Source: Adhaeribacter arboris (GTDB taxonomy: Bacteria > Bacteroidota > Bacteroidia > Cytophagales > Hymenobacteraceae). Taken from it: a stretch of DNA of 64,000 nucleotides. Shown in pieces: positions 49,701 through 56,876 of this stretch; position 1 is the first letter of the stretch; every line of letters begins with the position of its first letter. Below the pieces are notes generated by a model that was not told where the DNA came from, did not search any database, and was given only the letters and a program-made list of their open reading frames with translations. The DNA is taken from contig NZ_PYFT01000001.1 of NCBI RefSeq assembly GCF_003023845.1, positions 5,766,001 through 5,830,000 on the forward strand, in the 5' to 3' direction. A program made the translations under genes and the position numbers.

Positions 49701-50367
49701 GGCTATCGCCAACACTACCGATGATGCCTTGTATCAGACCTACCGTTCATCTACGGCATTTAACTACAGCATCCCGGTACAAAACGGTACCCTGAATGTA
49801 GTACTGCACTTTGCCGAAGTGTACTTCGGGGCAGCGGGTAAGCGGCAATTCAACGTCGACATGGAGGGAAGCCGCAAACTGACTAACTACGATATCTACG
49901 CCAAAGCAGGCGGTATCCGGAAAGCCATCCAAGAAACTTTCCAGGTAACGGTTACCGATGGCGTGTTGAACATTGACTTTATCAGTGGTGCCGTGAACTT
50001 ACCAGCTTTATCTGCCATTGAAGTACTGCCAGCGGGAACCACAAATGCACCCGCAGCGCCTCTCTCTTCGCCGCAAGTAACTACTAGCGTGAACAGCACT
50101 CCATTGGCTTCCGTTAACTTGTATCCGAATCCAAGTACCGGTGAGAGCATAGGAGTGGACTTAAGCAACTTTGAAGCAGAAGAGCAAGTAACTTTAACCC
50201 TGCGCGATTTACAAGGTCAAATAATCCAAACGCAAAACGTAGTAACGGATCAAAACGGAATTATATCTACCCGTTTAGCATTTGCTAATCCGTTACCGCA
50301 AGGACAATATATCCTGGTAGCAGTTTCTCAAACGAAACAAGTAAGCACCAAGCTGATTGTGCAATAA
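40717..50367 (+). CDS. Giant T9SS-secreted multidomain protein with malectin, Ig-like and glucose/sorbosone dehydrogenase-like domains
   Basis: 3,216 residues. After a signal region (about 1-40) the order is: putative Ig domain (62-155); concanavalin-like beta-sandwich (about 165-430); BACON-like domain (442-538); malectin-like carbohydrate-binding domain (543-732); second BACON-like (733-840); SbsA-type Ig domain (843-958); beta-propeller resembling glucose/sorbosone dehydrogenases (968-1422, e.g. FGPDGALYF, SGVRNAYDL); choice-of-anchor D domain (1427-1539); unassigned block (1543-1737); BACON-like (1742-1834); anchor-D-like (1837-1982); second copy of the unassigned block (1984-2177); anchor D (2179-2289); malectin (2294-2449); SprB-like repeats (2449-2615); malectin (2618-2765); two Ig-like repeats (2769-2955); malectin (2960-3106); Por-sorting domain (3129-3216, LYPNPSTGE). 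It is probably a cell-surface, polysaccharide-binding protein. Domain edges are approximate. Confidence 0.88.
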   Translation: MKKGYSFIQNPNRYLSRFWLAVIVTGLLISLQSNAFHLAKKYTAGLATSILSEINVIAANAAPIIVSSPEAQTLSGGQAFSFKTGTFSDPDVGDVLTYSATMSDGKALPNWLKFDAATQTFSGTAPATASMSLVRVTATDNSQASISASFSVNVEPTAPVVACSPVSTLPCAEIGVSLPYMLIFDSSEGGLADKNGAKIGFTMVDAPSARLTSDGTAAYSSVPGYEPGKLTLDPSGTGKLTITTTPGIAYLRNGSTSTTTTATNSQLNALGVGVETSNQDVVIETTLLQPNAGTNKSEQAGLWFGLDEDNFVKIDVVSAANLRSNIEFRREVNGLSGTTDQATTASTLALSKSVVKLKLIVKRGTTAEADGIVEGIYSINGGAEVSLGTLPLPAKFVNGKQIGEKNLSYAGIFATHRRATTAVDYSFDDFSVKPLEVKSDKTLAFLPSALDFYAVQGGTVATKSTVLSASKDQPVVTFSQTSASWLTLPNAKLGTISFGPSNFSSTMAPGIYEAIVTATAEGYEPATLRINLTVSVPAIAQEVKVNFQDPATVPPTGWVRDYGQAFGLRTGQYQGENLEYGWRKRSDGSNLDLSVGGSTPGNGRNRNSTLNPDIDVLQATFMHMQANQITGSAFSGTTVEGYWELKVANGQYDVTVSVGDAVSSSTPESHSLNVEGVSAISGFVPSGASGSATRFKSNKVRVTVTDGYLTINADGGTNTKINSALITPVDTKPYLLWSASSHSLVIEKGTTSTNKTFSLDLNNSGTDENLAVALNATYSDEATDWLSFDATHINSEPNVIFDYTAAKNLPEGTYTATVIASATGYSSASTLVQVTVVAPGSNQPYVISSTPANGATNVSVNTASIAANNLYVPEVSGFKGGVDNATLNASTVKLLKITGGSSSELQGVIQGTGGGDAISFSPSYALEPNTTYKFVITSGVKSYSGAAFLPYQATFTTGSVSAPNNTAAIEFAKQTIPGTTGKKYTSLTFGPDGKFYALRLDGVIERFDVNRETGMLSNAFEINSLVVKRGARSAVGLVFDPASTASNLIAWVSHCSAGLTNAPEFDGNISKLSGPELGSEELVVTKLPRSQKDHLVNNIVFGPDGALYFCQGSNSSMGNYDGTWQRDESLLAGAVLRLDMEKLAGVTLPLDVRTTANQSVINAAPANNIRMSDGTYNPYATNSPLTIYASGVRNAYDLVWHSNGQLYVPTNGSAAGGNSPASVKGTRRPNGTFYDGPTIPATNGVQVQPDWLFRVNPLKPVGFYGHPNPLRGEYAAHRGYVDNPKYPSTVVPDVNYRGAAFNFELNKSPNGVIEYKSNAFNGALKGRILVCRFSGGSDIIVLEPGTLVKDPSVNSATADDKIYDIVNARTGSGTNGITGLGGFVNPLDLTEDVQTGNLYVIEYNWNNSTGKTSQITLLKATAPSALAGITTVSPSEVVDNDVIGGAAGKNHTITVANTGNSSLQVTGIALDGLNKTEFQLVGAPSPTAAAPVVIAPNSAMTFTLVFNPATVGVKTAKIVVTSANNPVKEIALSGLGTSGLSGTNEPSLQAVLDVHGVKVNVGDDNKSTNIIHSTNFKAALLGEEIAAQKFIRAEDGPVTIQPLSVFGPQHSAGIVTAFGWYTSGDATAKNELFTVDNTNYQTVDVQTNGSLSFDPGALNFGFYSRWPYFENRHLYSEDALNNFSGAVPHHVRVYPLKNADGTLVQNAYIIATEEHISGFDYQDIVVAVYNIKPANSIVVKELKFSGESLAFSYTPGTATAAKTVVLSATTGTPAVTLTQSEGSSQWLKIPQSALGALPFNIQDAGLAAGTYTATITASAEGYTPATLKINLEVVQVGNPVPSNANLVVENLNKFPANDRLTFSLVQAPWARKNDDGTYTPFNQNHDSVTVKISNRGYGVLTIKDLKLSNATSWKITDIDSVTYNAATSLPITINPGGSINATIQFIARNQSTRVKVLNDTLQIVSNDDVAPKKNIVLHGLWQIKGEGVNEPYLQEIIDAFGFKTKVGFTHIDGNKGTKVIANSDEIFSEFFVRADASKPAYATQMAAYHGCCASKESFQWFLQGATTNTNIFTHRALDGQSLLPLKNLTKILAEGNFSPTGAFGFRSSAQYTELARNSEGRIGFRVYKAVDNNGNVIPNAYIIGHDYIGNPGVTNYDYQDNVYYVTNIRPLNGPANYSELAAAPSAQDFGSGQVGTTTTRTITLNNLGQIYSAGSDPAVVIKNVTIVGDNRSEFSVATPTATTIAAQGTATVNVTFQPSSQGIKNAALLVYYNNALSPLRIPLYGIGDNNCAAITLVKRIKSAADASVTINGKVWEADKAFRQGSIKLDKPAVTPIAGTEDDAVYQTYLSSAADLAETRYQIPLANGNYMVRMHFVENFFNVAGGRVFSVGIEGETRLSNLDIYREVGYKAAMVKDFAVSLTDGKLDLKFNPTANRLAIAGLEIFSVSGGQSTLVLNQQAVTGAQCNLANGSITLSVSNTTATAFQYKLGANGTYQSSPVFENLAAGVYTFFVKENSTGACETSKTLTIPVRENNMAFTVTAPLVSCDASTGSATVSNITGGTGNYTISWSTAPVQTGETATGLAPGVYTVTVQDAAGCSKSQQVTVNRDQNCAVSAIRINAGGPVFNATNNRTFIADAYYGGVDRVGAPITAAIANTTDDALYQTYRSSTAFNYSIPVQNGTFNVVLHFAEVYFSAAGKRQFNVDIEGLRKLTNYDIFAKAGGLRIAIQETFQVTVTDGVLNIDFTSGAVNLPALAAIEVVATTTSTNQAPVLTAIGNKSVITGQELTFTASATDADANQTKAYSLVDAPSGAVINASTGVFNWTAVTAGTYTFTVKVTDNGSPALSDDEQITVTVNDNVEVNQAPVLAEIGNKTTNVNQTLTFTANATDADVNQVKAYSLVDAPTDAVINASTGVFTWTPTTAGTFTFTVRVTDNGSPALSDEKPVTVTVNTISAEAIRINAGGPAFNATNNRTFMADAYYGGVDRVGAPVTVAIANTTDDALYQTYRSSTAFNYSIPVQNGTLNVVLHFAEVYFGAAGKRQFNVDMEGSRKLTNYDIYAKAGGIRKAIQETFQVTVTDGVLNIDFISGAVNLPALSAIEVLPAGTTNAPAAPLSSPQVTTSVNSTPLASVNLYPNPSTGESIGVDLSNFEAEEQVTLTLRDLQGQIIQTQNVVTDQNGIISTRLAFANPLPQGQYILVAVSQTKQVSTKLIVQ
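48568..49005 (+). repeat. Malectin-domain repeat, copy 1 of a diverged direct duplication
   Basis: This segment encodes IRINAGGPVFNATNNRTF through AAIEV. Its partner is at 49594-50028. The proteins differ at about 13 of 143 positions, while the DNA differs at many third codon positions. Confidence 0.85.
49594..50028 (+). repeat. Malectin-domain repeat, copy 2 of a diverged direct duplication
   Basis: This segment encodes IRINAGGPAFNATNNRTF through SAIEV, nearly the same protein as 48568-49005. The two Ig-like repeats lie between the copies, so the duplicated unit may have been malectin plus Ig. Confidence 0.85.
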
Positions 50368-50419
50368 TTTAAGCGGACAAAAGGAATTTGCTCCTTAGCA
50401 AATTCCAGATAGTTCAATC

Positions 50420-50467
50420 AAAGAAAAAGCATCCGGTAGTTTAATCTGCCGGATGCTTTTTCTTTTT
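50420..50467 (+). terminator. Terminator of the giant gene
   Basis: Exact 17-base arms (AAAGAAAAAGCATCCGG and its complement) with a 12-base loop and a terminal T run, about 50 bases after the stop codon. Confidence 0.85.
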
Positions 50468-50532
50468 TAGAATTTTGGGGTAGATAACGTATAGTTTATT
50501 CTAGATTGAAATATAAAAGCTGCATAAACTGT

Positions 50533-50686
50533 TTTTTACTTGGAGCCTTTTCCCATCTCCCGGCTTCGGTGCTATCTTGTTTGAACCGTCCGAGAGAGCC
50601 AAACGAGGCCGGCCAGGAGGCATACAATGCCTGATGAAGCGCATCAGAACTGTTCATTGGAGACTGGCACAGGCTCCAAGTAAAAA
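50533..50686. repeat. Interspersed repeat copy A (154 bp, 16-bp terminal inverted repeats)
   Basis: TTTTTACTTGGAGCCT at the left end is exactly inverted at the right end. The GC-rich interior (CCGTCCGAGAGAGCCAAACG, then TGTTCATTGGAGACT) matches half of copy C at 53107-53305. Both ends are of the same 'ACTTGGAGCC' type, so this copy looks like a recombinant or deletion product of the larger element. It has no coding potential. The rest of 50368-50909 is AT-rich and empty. Confidence 0.8.
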
Positions 50687-50909
50687 CTAATTTTTGGTTA
50701 ACCTACTTGTTAACTAATACCCTTTGATACAAGTAGAATTTCAAGTAAATAGAATCGGTTTTAACCAGTGAAAAGAGAAAATTTACAATGTCGGATTATA
50801 CCAGATATAATTGGGTATACTAAATAGTTGAGGTGTTATACTAAAATAAGTAGTAAATATATAACCTTTGAAGTAACTTTTCGTAAAATTTTAGTAAAAA
50901 TAATTAGCT

Positions 50910-51278
50910 ATGAAAGTAAAACTAAATGAAAAACCTTTTTTACCGGATGGCCGCCATGTGGTAACTATCACCGAAGTGGAAGAGGGTACCAGCGAAAATA
51001 AGAATGTTCCTTTTATAAATTGCCGCTTAGAAAACGAAGAAGGTTTTGTAAACCAACGTTTTTACTTAAGTGAACCTGGCCAGCCTATTTTAGCCGGTTT
51101 CCTGAAAGCAGCCGGTATTGAAAAAGAAGAAGTAGATACCAAGGAGTTAAAAGGAAAAACTCTTTCCGTAGAAGTAGAAGAACGCAGCTACCAGGATGCG
51201 GAAGGTAAAGAAAAAACAATTAAACAAGCCACTAATTTTCAAGTTGCCGGTAAAGCAACTACCTCCAACAAATTTTAA
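50910..51278 (+). CDS. Small hypothetical protein, DUF669-like
   Basis: 122 residues, MKVKLNEKPFLPDGRH, with VTEVEEG-like strands, a central KAAGIEKEEVDTKELKGKTLSVEVEE segment and a flexible Lys/Thr/Ser tail. It is acidic and soluble, with predicted beta content. The pattern (strands, then KELKGK, then a strand of alternating E and V) is reminiscent of DUF669 and single-strand-binding OB-like proteins of phage origin, but no diagnostic motif is present. It is monocistronic with its own terminator. Confidence 0.55.
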   Translation: MKVKLNEKPFLPDGRHVVTITEVEEGTSENKNVPFINCRLENEEGFVNQRFYLSEPGQPILAGFLKAAGIEKEEVDTKELKGKTLSVEVEERSYQDAEGKEKTIKQATNFQVAGKATTSNKF

Positions 51279-51289
51279 AGTACCAATCA

Positions 51290-51317
51290 AAAAAAGGAGC
51301 ACCAACGCTCCTTTTTT
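51290..51317 (+). terminator. Terminator after 50910-51278
   Basis: AAAAAAGGAGC and GCTCCTTTTTT form an 11-base stem with a six-base loop, 11 bases past the stop codon. Confidence 0.85.
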
Positions 51318-51476
51318 ATTTATTTTTCGCTGAACAAATAGCCACTTCATTACCAATATACCTGCCAGTAAAAGCACCGGTAACTTCTGCTTTTCGCCGG
51401 CAGCTTCCGAAAATTTGCCGAAAATACTTTTTATTTCCTGGGGCAAGCATCTATTTTAGATTTTTAAAGTAAAACT

Positions 51477-52733
51477 ATGGCCGGTAAACGCAAAGCAGCC
51501 CTCGGGTTTATTTTTGTAACACTTCTTATTGATGTTATTGGATTCGGAATAATCATTCCGGTAATTCCCAAGCTAATCACTCACTTAATTAATGGCAACT
51601 TAAGCGATGCCTCGCGGTACGGAGGCTGGCTCATGTTTGCTTTTTCGGTAATGCAGTTTTTGTTTTCTCCCGTATTAGGTAACCTCAGCGACCGGTATGG
51701 GCGGCGGCCCGTCTTACTGATTTCTTTGTTTGGCTTTGGTTTGGATTACTTGTTTGTGGCTTTTGCTCCTAGCTTGGCCTGGTTGTTTGTAGGTCGCTTA
51801 ATTGCGGGCATTACCGGCGCCAGCATGACTACCGCCGCTGCTTATATTGCCGATATTAGTACCCCCGAAAAAAGGGCGCAGAACTTTGGCATGGTAGGAG
51901 CCGCTTTTGGTTTGGGCTTTATTATCGGACCAGTTATTGGCGGGGTTCTGGGGCAGTTTGGGCCGCGAGTTCCTTTTCTGGCGGCGGCAGCTCTTACTTT
52001 TATAAATTGGTTGTATGGCTACTTTATTCTACCGGAATCTTTAGCGCCGGAAAATCGCCGGCCTTATAGCTGGAAAAGGGCTAATCCCGTTGGATCGCTG
52101 TTACACCTGAAACGTTACCCGGTAATTCTCGGCTTAGTAAGTTGTTTAATTTTTATCTACATCGGGGCGCACGCTACCCAAAGTACCTGGTCGTATTACA
52201 CTATGGAAAAGTTTAAATGGAACGAAGCTTGGGTAGGATACTCGCTGGGAGCCATTGGCGCCTTGGTCGCCATTGTGCAGGGGGGCTTAATCCGGTATAT
52301 AAATCCTAAATTAGGGGCTAAGCGTTCGGTTTACCTGGGACTGGCCCTATACACCATTGGCTTTATTTTATTTGCTTTCGCTACCAAAGGCTGGATGATG
52401 TTTGCTTTTTTGGTGCCTTATTGTGTGGGCGGAATTGCTGGTCCGGCGGTACAAGGTATTATTTCGGGTCAGGTTCCGGCCAATGAGCAAGGGGAACTGC
52501 AAGGAGCTTTAACCAGTCTCATTAGCTTAACTTCCATTGTGGGCCCGCCGCTCATGACTAATTTGTTCGCGTATTTTACCTCGGCAAAAGCCCCGGTTTA
52601 CTTTCCGGGCGCTCCTTTCCTGATGGGGGCAGTTTTAACTTTAATCAGTTTGTTATTAGCCATGCGGTCTCTGGCCAGTTACCAAGCCAAGCAGCCTGCA
52701 ACCGTTCCGGAAACTGTTCTTACGGAAGGATAG
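51477..52733 (+). CDS. MFS transporter, TetA-like drug:proton antiporter group
   Basis: 418 residues with 12 predicted helices. The first helix has [20 protein letters not shown], and the loop 2-3 motif is [14 protein letters not shown], the TetA/DHA1 form of the MFS A motif. Motif C is present as [23 protein letters not shown] in helix 5, typical of antiporters. A central loop ([13 protein letters not shown]) splits the halves. Likely drug or metabolite efflux; tetracycline is only one of many substrates in the group. No regulator is adjacent. Confidence 0.85.
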   Translation: MAGKRKAALGFIFVTLLIDVIGFGIIIPVIPKLITHLINGNLSDASRYGGWLMFAFSVMQFLFSPVLGNLSDRYGRRPVLLISLFGFGLDYLFVAFAPSLAWLFVGRLIAGITGASMTTAAAYIADISTPEKRAQNFGMVGAAFGLGFIIGPVIGGVLGQFGPRVPFLAAAALTFINWLYGYFILPESLAPENRRPYSWKRANPVGSLLHLKRYPVILGLVSCLIFIYIGAHATQSTWSYYTMEKFKWNEAWVGYSLGAIGALVAIVQGGLIRYINPKLGAKRSVYLGLALYTIGFILFAFATKGWMMFAFLVPYCVGGIAGPAVQGIISGQVPANEQGELQGALTSLISLTSIVGPPLMTNLFAYFTSAKAPVYFPGAPFLMGAVLTLISLLLAMRSLASYQAKQPATVPETVLTEG

Positions 52734-52765
52734 GGGAATAATTTTATAAAAAGTATACTTATTTA

Positions 52766-52968
52766 AACTGTTTTAACTTGGAGCCTGTTCCAGTCCCCAG
52801 GTTACGGTGCTATCTTGTTTGATGAGTACCCTGTATGCCTCGTGGCCGGCGGGCCTCGTTTGGCTCTCTCGGACGGTTTAGCGAACCTGGGCTCACTCCG
52901 TTGCGCCCTGCCTCCTGCGTCGGCACCGGAACGCTAAAAGGTCCTCCATAGCCAAACTGGTGTTAGTT
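52766..52968 (+). repeat. Interspersed repeat copy B
   Basis: Begins AAACTGTTTTAACTTGGAGCC and ends CCAAACTGGTGTTAG. The GC-rich interior contains GCCTCGTGGCCGGCGGGCCT. It is the near-exact reverse complement of copy C, and together they form a large palindrome with a spacer of about 140 bases. Confidence 0.85.
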
Positions 52969-53106
52969 GCTGGTAGCTACTGCTTATTCAATTATCAGTT
53001 ATAGTTTAAGAATTTGGAAAAACATTTTTCTTGTTTTTTGTGATGATTACTATTTCGATTTCTCTAACCGTTAGAACTAGTTAGTAAGGTAGCCAAGAAG
53101 AATTAA

Positions 53107-53305
53107 CACCAGTTTGGCTGTGGAGGGCCTTCTAAGGTTCCGGTGCCGACGCAGGAGGCATGGCGCAACGGAGTGAGCCAAGGTTCGCTAAACCGTCCGA
53201 GAGAGCTAAACGAGGCCCGCCGGCCACGAGGCAAACAGGGTACGGCTCCACCGCATCAGCACTGTTCATTGGAGACTTGAAAAGGCTCGAAGTTAAAAAC
53301 AGTTT
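53107..53305 (-). repeat. Interspersed repeat copy C (inverted relative to B)
   Basis: Begins CACCAGTTTGGCTGTGGAGG and ends GGCTCGAAGTTAAAAACAG. Read on the minus strand it follows copy B along its length with scattered differences; a middle stretch (TGAACAGTGCTGATGCGGTG) differs. It lies 75 bases before the VOC gene start. Confidence 0.85.
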
Positions 53306-53379
53306 ATGCATCTTTTTATATAAAATCTAATGCCACCAAAATTTTAAACGTATCTAACACATAAAAAACTCTTATAATA

Positions 53380-53802
53380 ATGGAACCACGTCTTACACTA
53401 ATTACCCTAGGAGTAACCAATTTAGCCGCATCTACCCAGTTTTACGAACAAAATTTTGGCTGGCGACGACTACCCGCCAGTAACGAAGGTATCGTATTTT
53501 TTCAACTGAACGGCATGCAGCTCGCGCTCTTTCCGGACCGCGAGTTAGCTGCCGATGCCGGAGTTGCCGCCGACAATAGAGGATTTAAAAGTTTTAGCTT
53601 GGCTCATAACCTGCGGAGTGAACAAGAAGTAGATAAATTAATTCGAGAGTTAGAAAACAAAGGCGTTACTATTGTAAAAAGGCCCCAAAAGGTATTTTGG
53701 GGAGGTTACAGCAGCTATGTATCCGATCCGGACGGATTTTTATGGGAAATTGCTTTTAATCCTTTTTTACCTTTGGATGAGAAAGGAAATGTTGTATCCT
53801 AA
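53380..53802 (+). CDS. VOC (glyoxalase/dioxygenase) superfamily protein
   Basis: 140 residues. Two beta-alpha-beta-beta-beta modules are visible: LTLITLGVTNLAASTQFYEQNFGW at the start, and DKLIRELENKGVTIVKRPQK with YVSDPDGFLWEIAFNP at the end. The closing DPDGFLWEI holds the metal-ligand Glu of the fold. The superfamily includes glyoxalase I, resistance proteins and dioxygenases; the substrate cannot be told. Its start lies directly downstream of repeat copy C, so its promoter may lie in or beside the repeat. Confidence 0.85.
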   Translation: MEPRLTLITLGVTNLAASTQFYEQNFGWRRLPASNEGIVFFQLNGMQLALFPDRELAADAGVAADNRGFKSFSLAHNLRSEQEVDKLIRELENKGVTIVKRPQKVFWGGYSSYVSDPDGFLWEIAFNPFLPLDEKGNVVS

Positions 53803-53971
53803 TTTTTCTATTTAGAGTTTGTAATGAAGGCTATTATCCGAAATAATTAGAGGAAGAAAAGCATTTATTAGGTTTAAACAGGAATCTTATCAAATTTTGC
53901 TGTTATGGTTATCTGCAGGAATACGGAAAACCTAATGACTGCTTTCGTAGTTTAAACCGTAAAATAGCACC

Positions 53972-54949
53972 GTGAATCAAAATACCTTCGATATTCTTAT
54001 TATTGGCGCCGGACCAATCGGGCTGGCGTGCGGCTTAGAAGCCCGGCAAGCCGGATACTCGTACCTGATCGTGGAGAAAGGGTGCTTGGTAAATTCTTTG
54101 TATAAATATCCGCTTAACATGACTTTTTTCTCCACGGCCGATCGCCTGGAGATTGGGGGAATTCCATTTGCCTCTATCCAGCCAAAACCTAACCGGCCCG
54201 AAGCTTTGGAGTATTACCGCCGGGTAACCGATTCGCAAAAGCTCAACGTTAACTTGTTCGAGGAGGTAGTAGCTTTAACATCTGCCGGAGAAAGGTACCA
54301 GGTAACAACCTCTAAAGCCACCTATCTGGCCCGACACGTTATTATTGCCATTGGCTTCTACGACGTGCCTAATTTACTCAACATTCCCGGCGAGGATCTC
54401 CCGAAAGTAAGGCATTATTATTTCGACCCGCATTTTTATTACAAACAAAAGATAGTAGTAATTGGCGCGAACAATTCGGCGGCCGATGTTGCCCTGGAAA
54501 CTTTCCGCAAAGGAGCGGAGGTAACCATGATTATCCGGGAAGCAGAACTGGGCCGCATCAAGTACTGGACCAAACCCGATCTGGAAAATCGAATTGCCGA
54601 AGGTTCCATTAAAGCGTATTTTCAATCGCACCTCACGCAAATCCGGGAAAGAGAAGTAGAGGTGCAAACCCCAACTGGAAAGATTACTTTAGCCAACGAT
54701 TACGTTTTAGCCATGACCGGCTACCAACCCCAGTTTGGCCTACTACAAAATTTCGGGATTACTTTGTCGCCGGATTTTAAACGCCACCCGTACTACCATC
54801 CTGAAACTATGGAAACCAACTTAAGAAATGTATTCCTGGCGGGAGTTATCTGCGGCGGCATGGATACCCACATTTGGTTCATCGAAAACTCGCGGGAGCA
54901 CGCCGTTAAAATTATCCGGCACATTCAGGGGCAAAAGCAGGAAGTATAA
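53972..54949 (+). CDS. ypdA: YpdA-like bacillithiol disulfide reductase
   Basis: 325 residues from a GTG start. An N-terminal FAD motif is present as ILIIGAGPIGLACGLEA (9-25), a second nucleotide motif as VIGANNSAADVALE, and the C-terminal FAD segment as NVFLAGVICGGMDTH. The stretch VNSLYKYPLNMTFFSTAD is characteristic of YpdA, which reduces oxidised bacillithiol with NADPH and, unlike thioredoxin reductase, lacks a CxxC pair. None is seen here. Bacillithiol is known in some Bacteroidota, which fits. Confidence 0.88.
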   Translation: MNQNTFDILIIGAGPIGLACGLEARQAGYSYLIVEKGCLVNSLYKYPLNMTFFSTADRLEIGGIPFASIQPKPNRPEALEYYRRVTDSQKLNVNLFEEVVALTSAGERYQVTTSKATYLARHVIIAIGFYDVPNLLNIPGEDLPKVRHYYFDPHFYYKQKIVVIGANNSAADVALETFRKGAEVTMIIREAELGRIKYWTKPDLENRIAEGSIKAYFQSHLTQIREREVEVQTPTGKITLANDYVLAMTGYQPQFGLLQNFGITLSPDFKRHPYYHPETMETNLRNVFLAGVICGGMDTHIWFIENSREHAVKIIRHIQGQKQEV

Positions 54950-55087
54950 CGAAGTACGTATTATCTATTTCGTTTTTAGAATATGTTTTTAAGTATGCCT
55001 GGAAGGATTTAAGAAGAGCAGAGATGGTTGGGAATCCTATTAAATTCTAAAATGAAATATAAAGAGTGGATGGCTACTCTTAATTAT

Positions 55088-55575
55088 TTTACTTGGAACC
55101 TTCTCAAGTCTCCAGTTGGCGGTGCTAACGCGGTGGAGCAGTACTCTGTTTGCCAGCACCGGCGGGTTTCGTTTGACCCTTCTGCCCTCTGGGCACTTCT
55201 CCTAAAAACTAACGATTAGAACCCTTATTTTCTTATCAGTTCCTGTTTCCCGTTTTCAACTGGGAACTACTGATAGCCGCCAGTTTACAACTGTCAGGAG
55301 GCGCAAAACACGTAACTAGGCGAACAGGCGAATATAAATTATTGTTCCGCCAGTTAGAAACGGACGAAATAGAAAGCTCCCAGTTACAAACGGGAACCAG
55401 GAAAACGCAGGAAAGATACTTCTTCTAATTACCTGTCCTAATCGTAGTCCTAAAAACAGGGGAGGGGAGGCGGCACTACTTCTTTTCCTTACCTCAATTA
55501 ATTTAGCAGAATGCTCAAGCACCGCAACCTTAGAAGGCTCTCCATCGCCAAACGGGTGTCCGTTGCCAGTAGTTA
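55088..55575. repeat. Interspersed repeat copy D, interrupted in the middle
   Basis: The left part (55088 to about 55205, ATTTTACTTGGAACCTTCTC to GGCGGGTTTCGTTTGACCC) and right part (about 55510-55575, AGCACCGCAACCTTAGAAGG to CCAAACGGGTGT) match the two halves of copy B. About 300 bases in between hold a cluster of short imperfect palindromes of the CAGTTnnnAACTG and CCCGTTTTCAACTGGG kind. One repeat family seems to have grown inside another. Confidence 0.7.
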
Positions 55576-56592
55576 TTAGTTCTACCAAATAGAGATAGTA
55601 AAATTAGGAAGCAAGTCTTGCTTATTTCCATTTGATTGGTAGTAAATGCTGAATACTTTCGGAGAGAAGTGGCTCTGCTGATGGTAGGTTATTAAGTACT
55701 CTTGAAAAAGGAAGGAAGCGTCTATAGCGAACGCCCGCGGTTGTGGTTTAAAGGTACTATCGCAAACGTCCTCGTTTGTAACGATTAGGGGTAGGCATCT
55801 CGCTAACGCTGGCTAAGGCCAGCCCATAAGAATCCACAAACACGGACGCCTACAACAGCAAGAACAGAATTTAAATAGGTTAGCTTCCAGGGAGTAGAGC
55901 AGTTGAGTCCTGTTGGTAAAAGCATTTCTGGCGCGGGTGTCCCGACCGTTTTCTCTCATTCTCCGACCTCTGGCCAGTGGAAATATAAAATTTAAATTTT
56001 AAAGAAAGTCTATCGGTTGGCTCGGCCAGAGGCCTACTAATACCAAATAGTAAAAAGTAGCTGCCCTAGAAAGAGCAGTTACTGCTTTCTCAGCCTCTCT
56101 TTGGAGACTTAAAAAGGCTCCAAAGAAAAGCCGTCGTAAACGCGACAAGACTCTGTATGGCACCTTCTATTTACTAACTGGTATAAATTATAGCCACGAG
56201 CGTAGACGCTCGCGCCACAAAATTGCTTTTACCAGCGGATTGAATGAATTTAGCTTTTAAAGGGAATGCTTACCTTAAGACTTAAAATTCTAAATAGATT
56301 CATCATTCAAAATCCCTTCCTAACTTTAGGCCCATTTAAATTTTAGATTTATTCCGGTACGTTTAACAATTAAAATTTTTAGTTTAATTGCTATGCTTTT
56401 GAAAAAGACATTAGACCCAATGAAAGAAATAAGTCGTAACGGGCCATTCGGATACCATAACTATCTTTTGTAATAAACTGTAGCTAAGAAAAACTAATAC
56501 CAGTTTGGCTGTGAAGTACTTTCTATGCTTTCACTGAAACTAAAATACACTTAAATCAAAAAGTTAAATAAAGGAGAAATTATAAAAACAGT
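55576..56592. other. Gene-poor repeat-containing region
   Basis: No convincing gene over about 1 kb. It contains small palindromes of GTTTGTAAC type (55751-55785), a GAGCG-TAGA-CGCTC hairpin (near 56197-56210), a fragment of the repeat end (TTGGAGACTTAAAAAGGCTCC, 56101-56121) and a fragment of the other end (ACCAGTTTGGCTGTG, around 56500-56515). Confidence 0.55.
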
Positions 56593-56793
56593 AACTAAGA
56601 AGAATTGACCCCAGTTTGGCGGTGGAGGGCCTTCTAAGGTTCCGGTGCCGCAGGCATTCCGACGCCAGGAGGAAAGGAAGCTTAGACCCGCCCGGAAAAG
56701 CCAAACGAGGCCCGCCGGCCACGAGGCAAACGGGTTACGGCTCCATCGCATCAGCACCGCTGCCTGGAGCCGGGAACCGGCTCCAAGTAAAAC
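56593..56793 (-). repeat. Interspersed repeat copy F
   Basis: Starts AACTAAGAAGAATTGACCCCAGTTTGGC and ends GGCTCCAAGTAAAAC, the same polarity as copy C. The middle differs by an insertion around GCAGGCATTCCGACGCC. It lies about 80 bases before the DUF4184 gene. Confidence 0.85.
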
Positions 56794-56876
56794 AATATGA
56801 GTAGCACCATGCCTGCTACAGTAATGAAAGTAAATCAAACTGAACCGCTATTTTTATTATAAAAAAAAATCAAAGC

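Noticed and set aside
50533-56793. CRISPR array
   Set aside because: The repeats are about 150-200 bases, irregularly spaced and in both orientations, without short regular spacers or cas genes.
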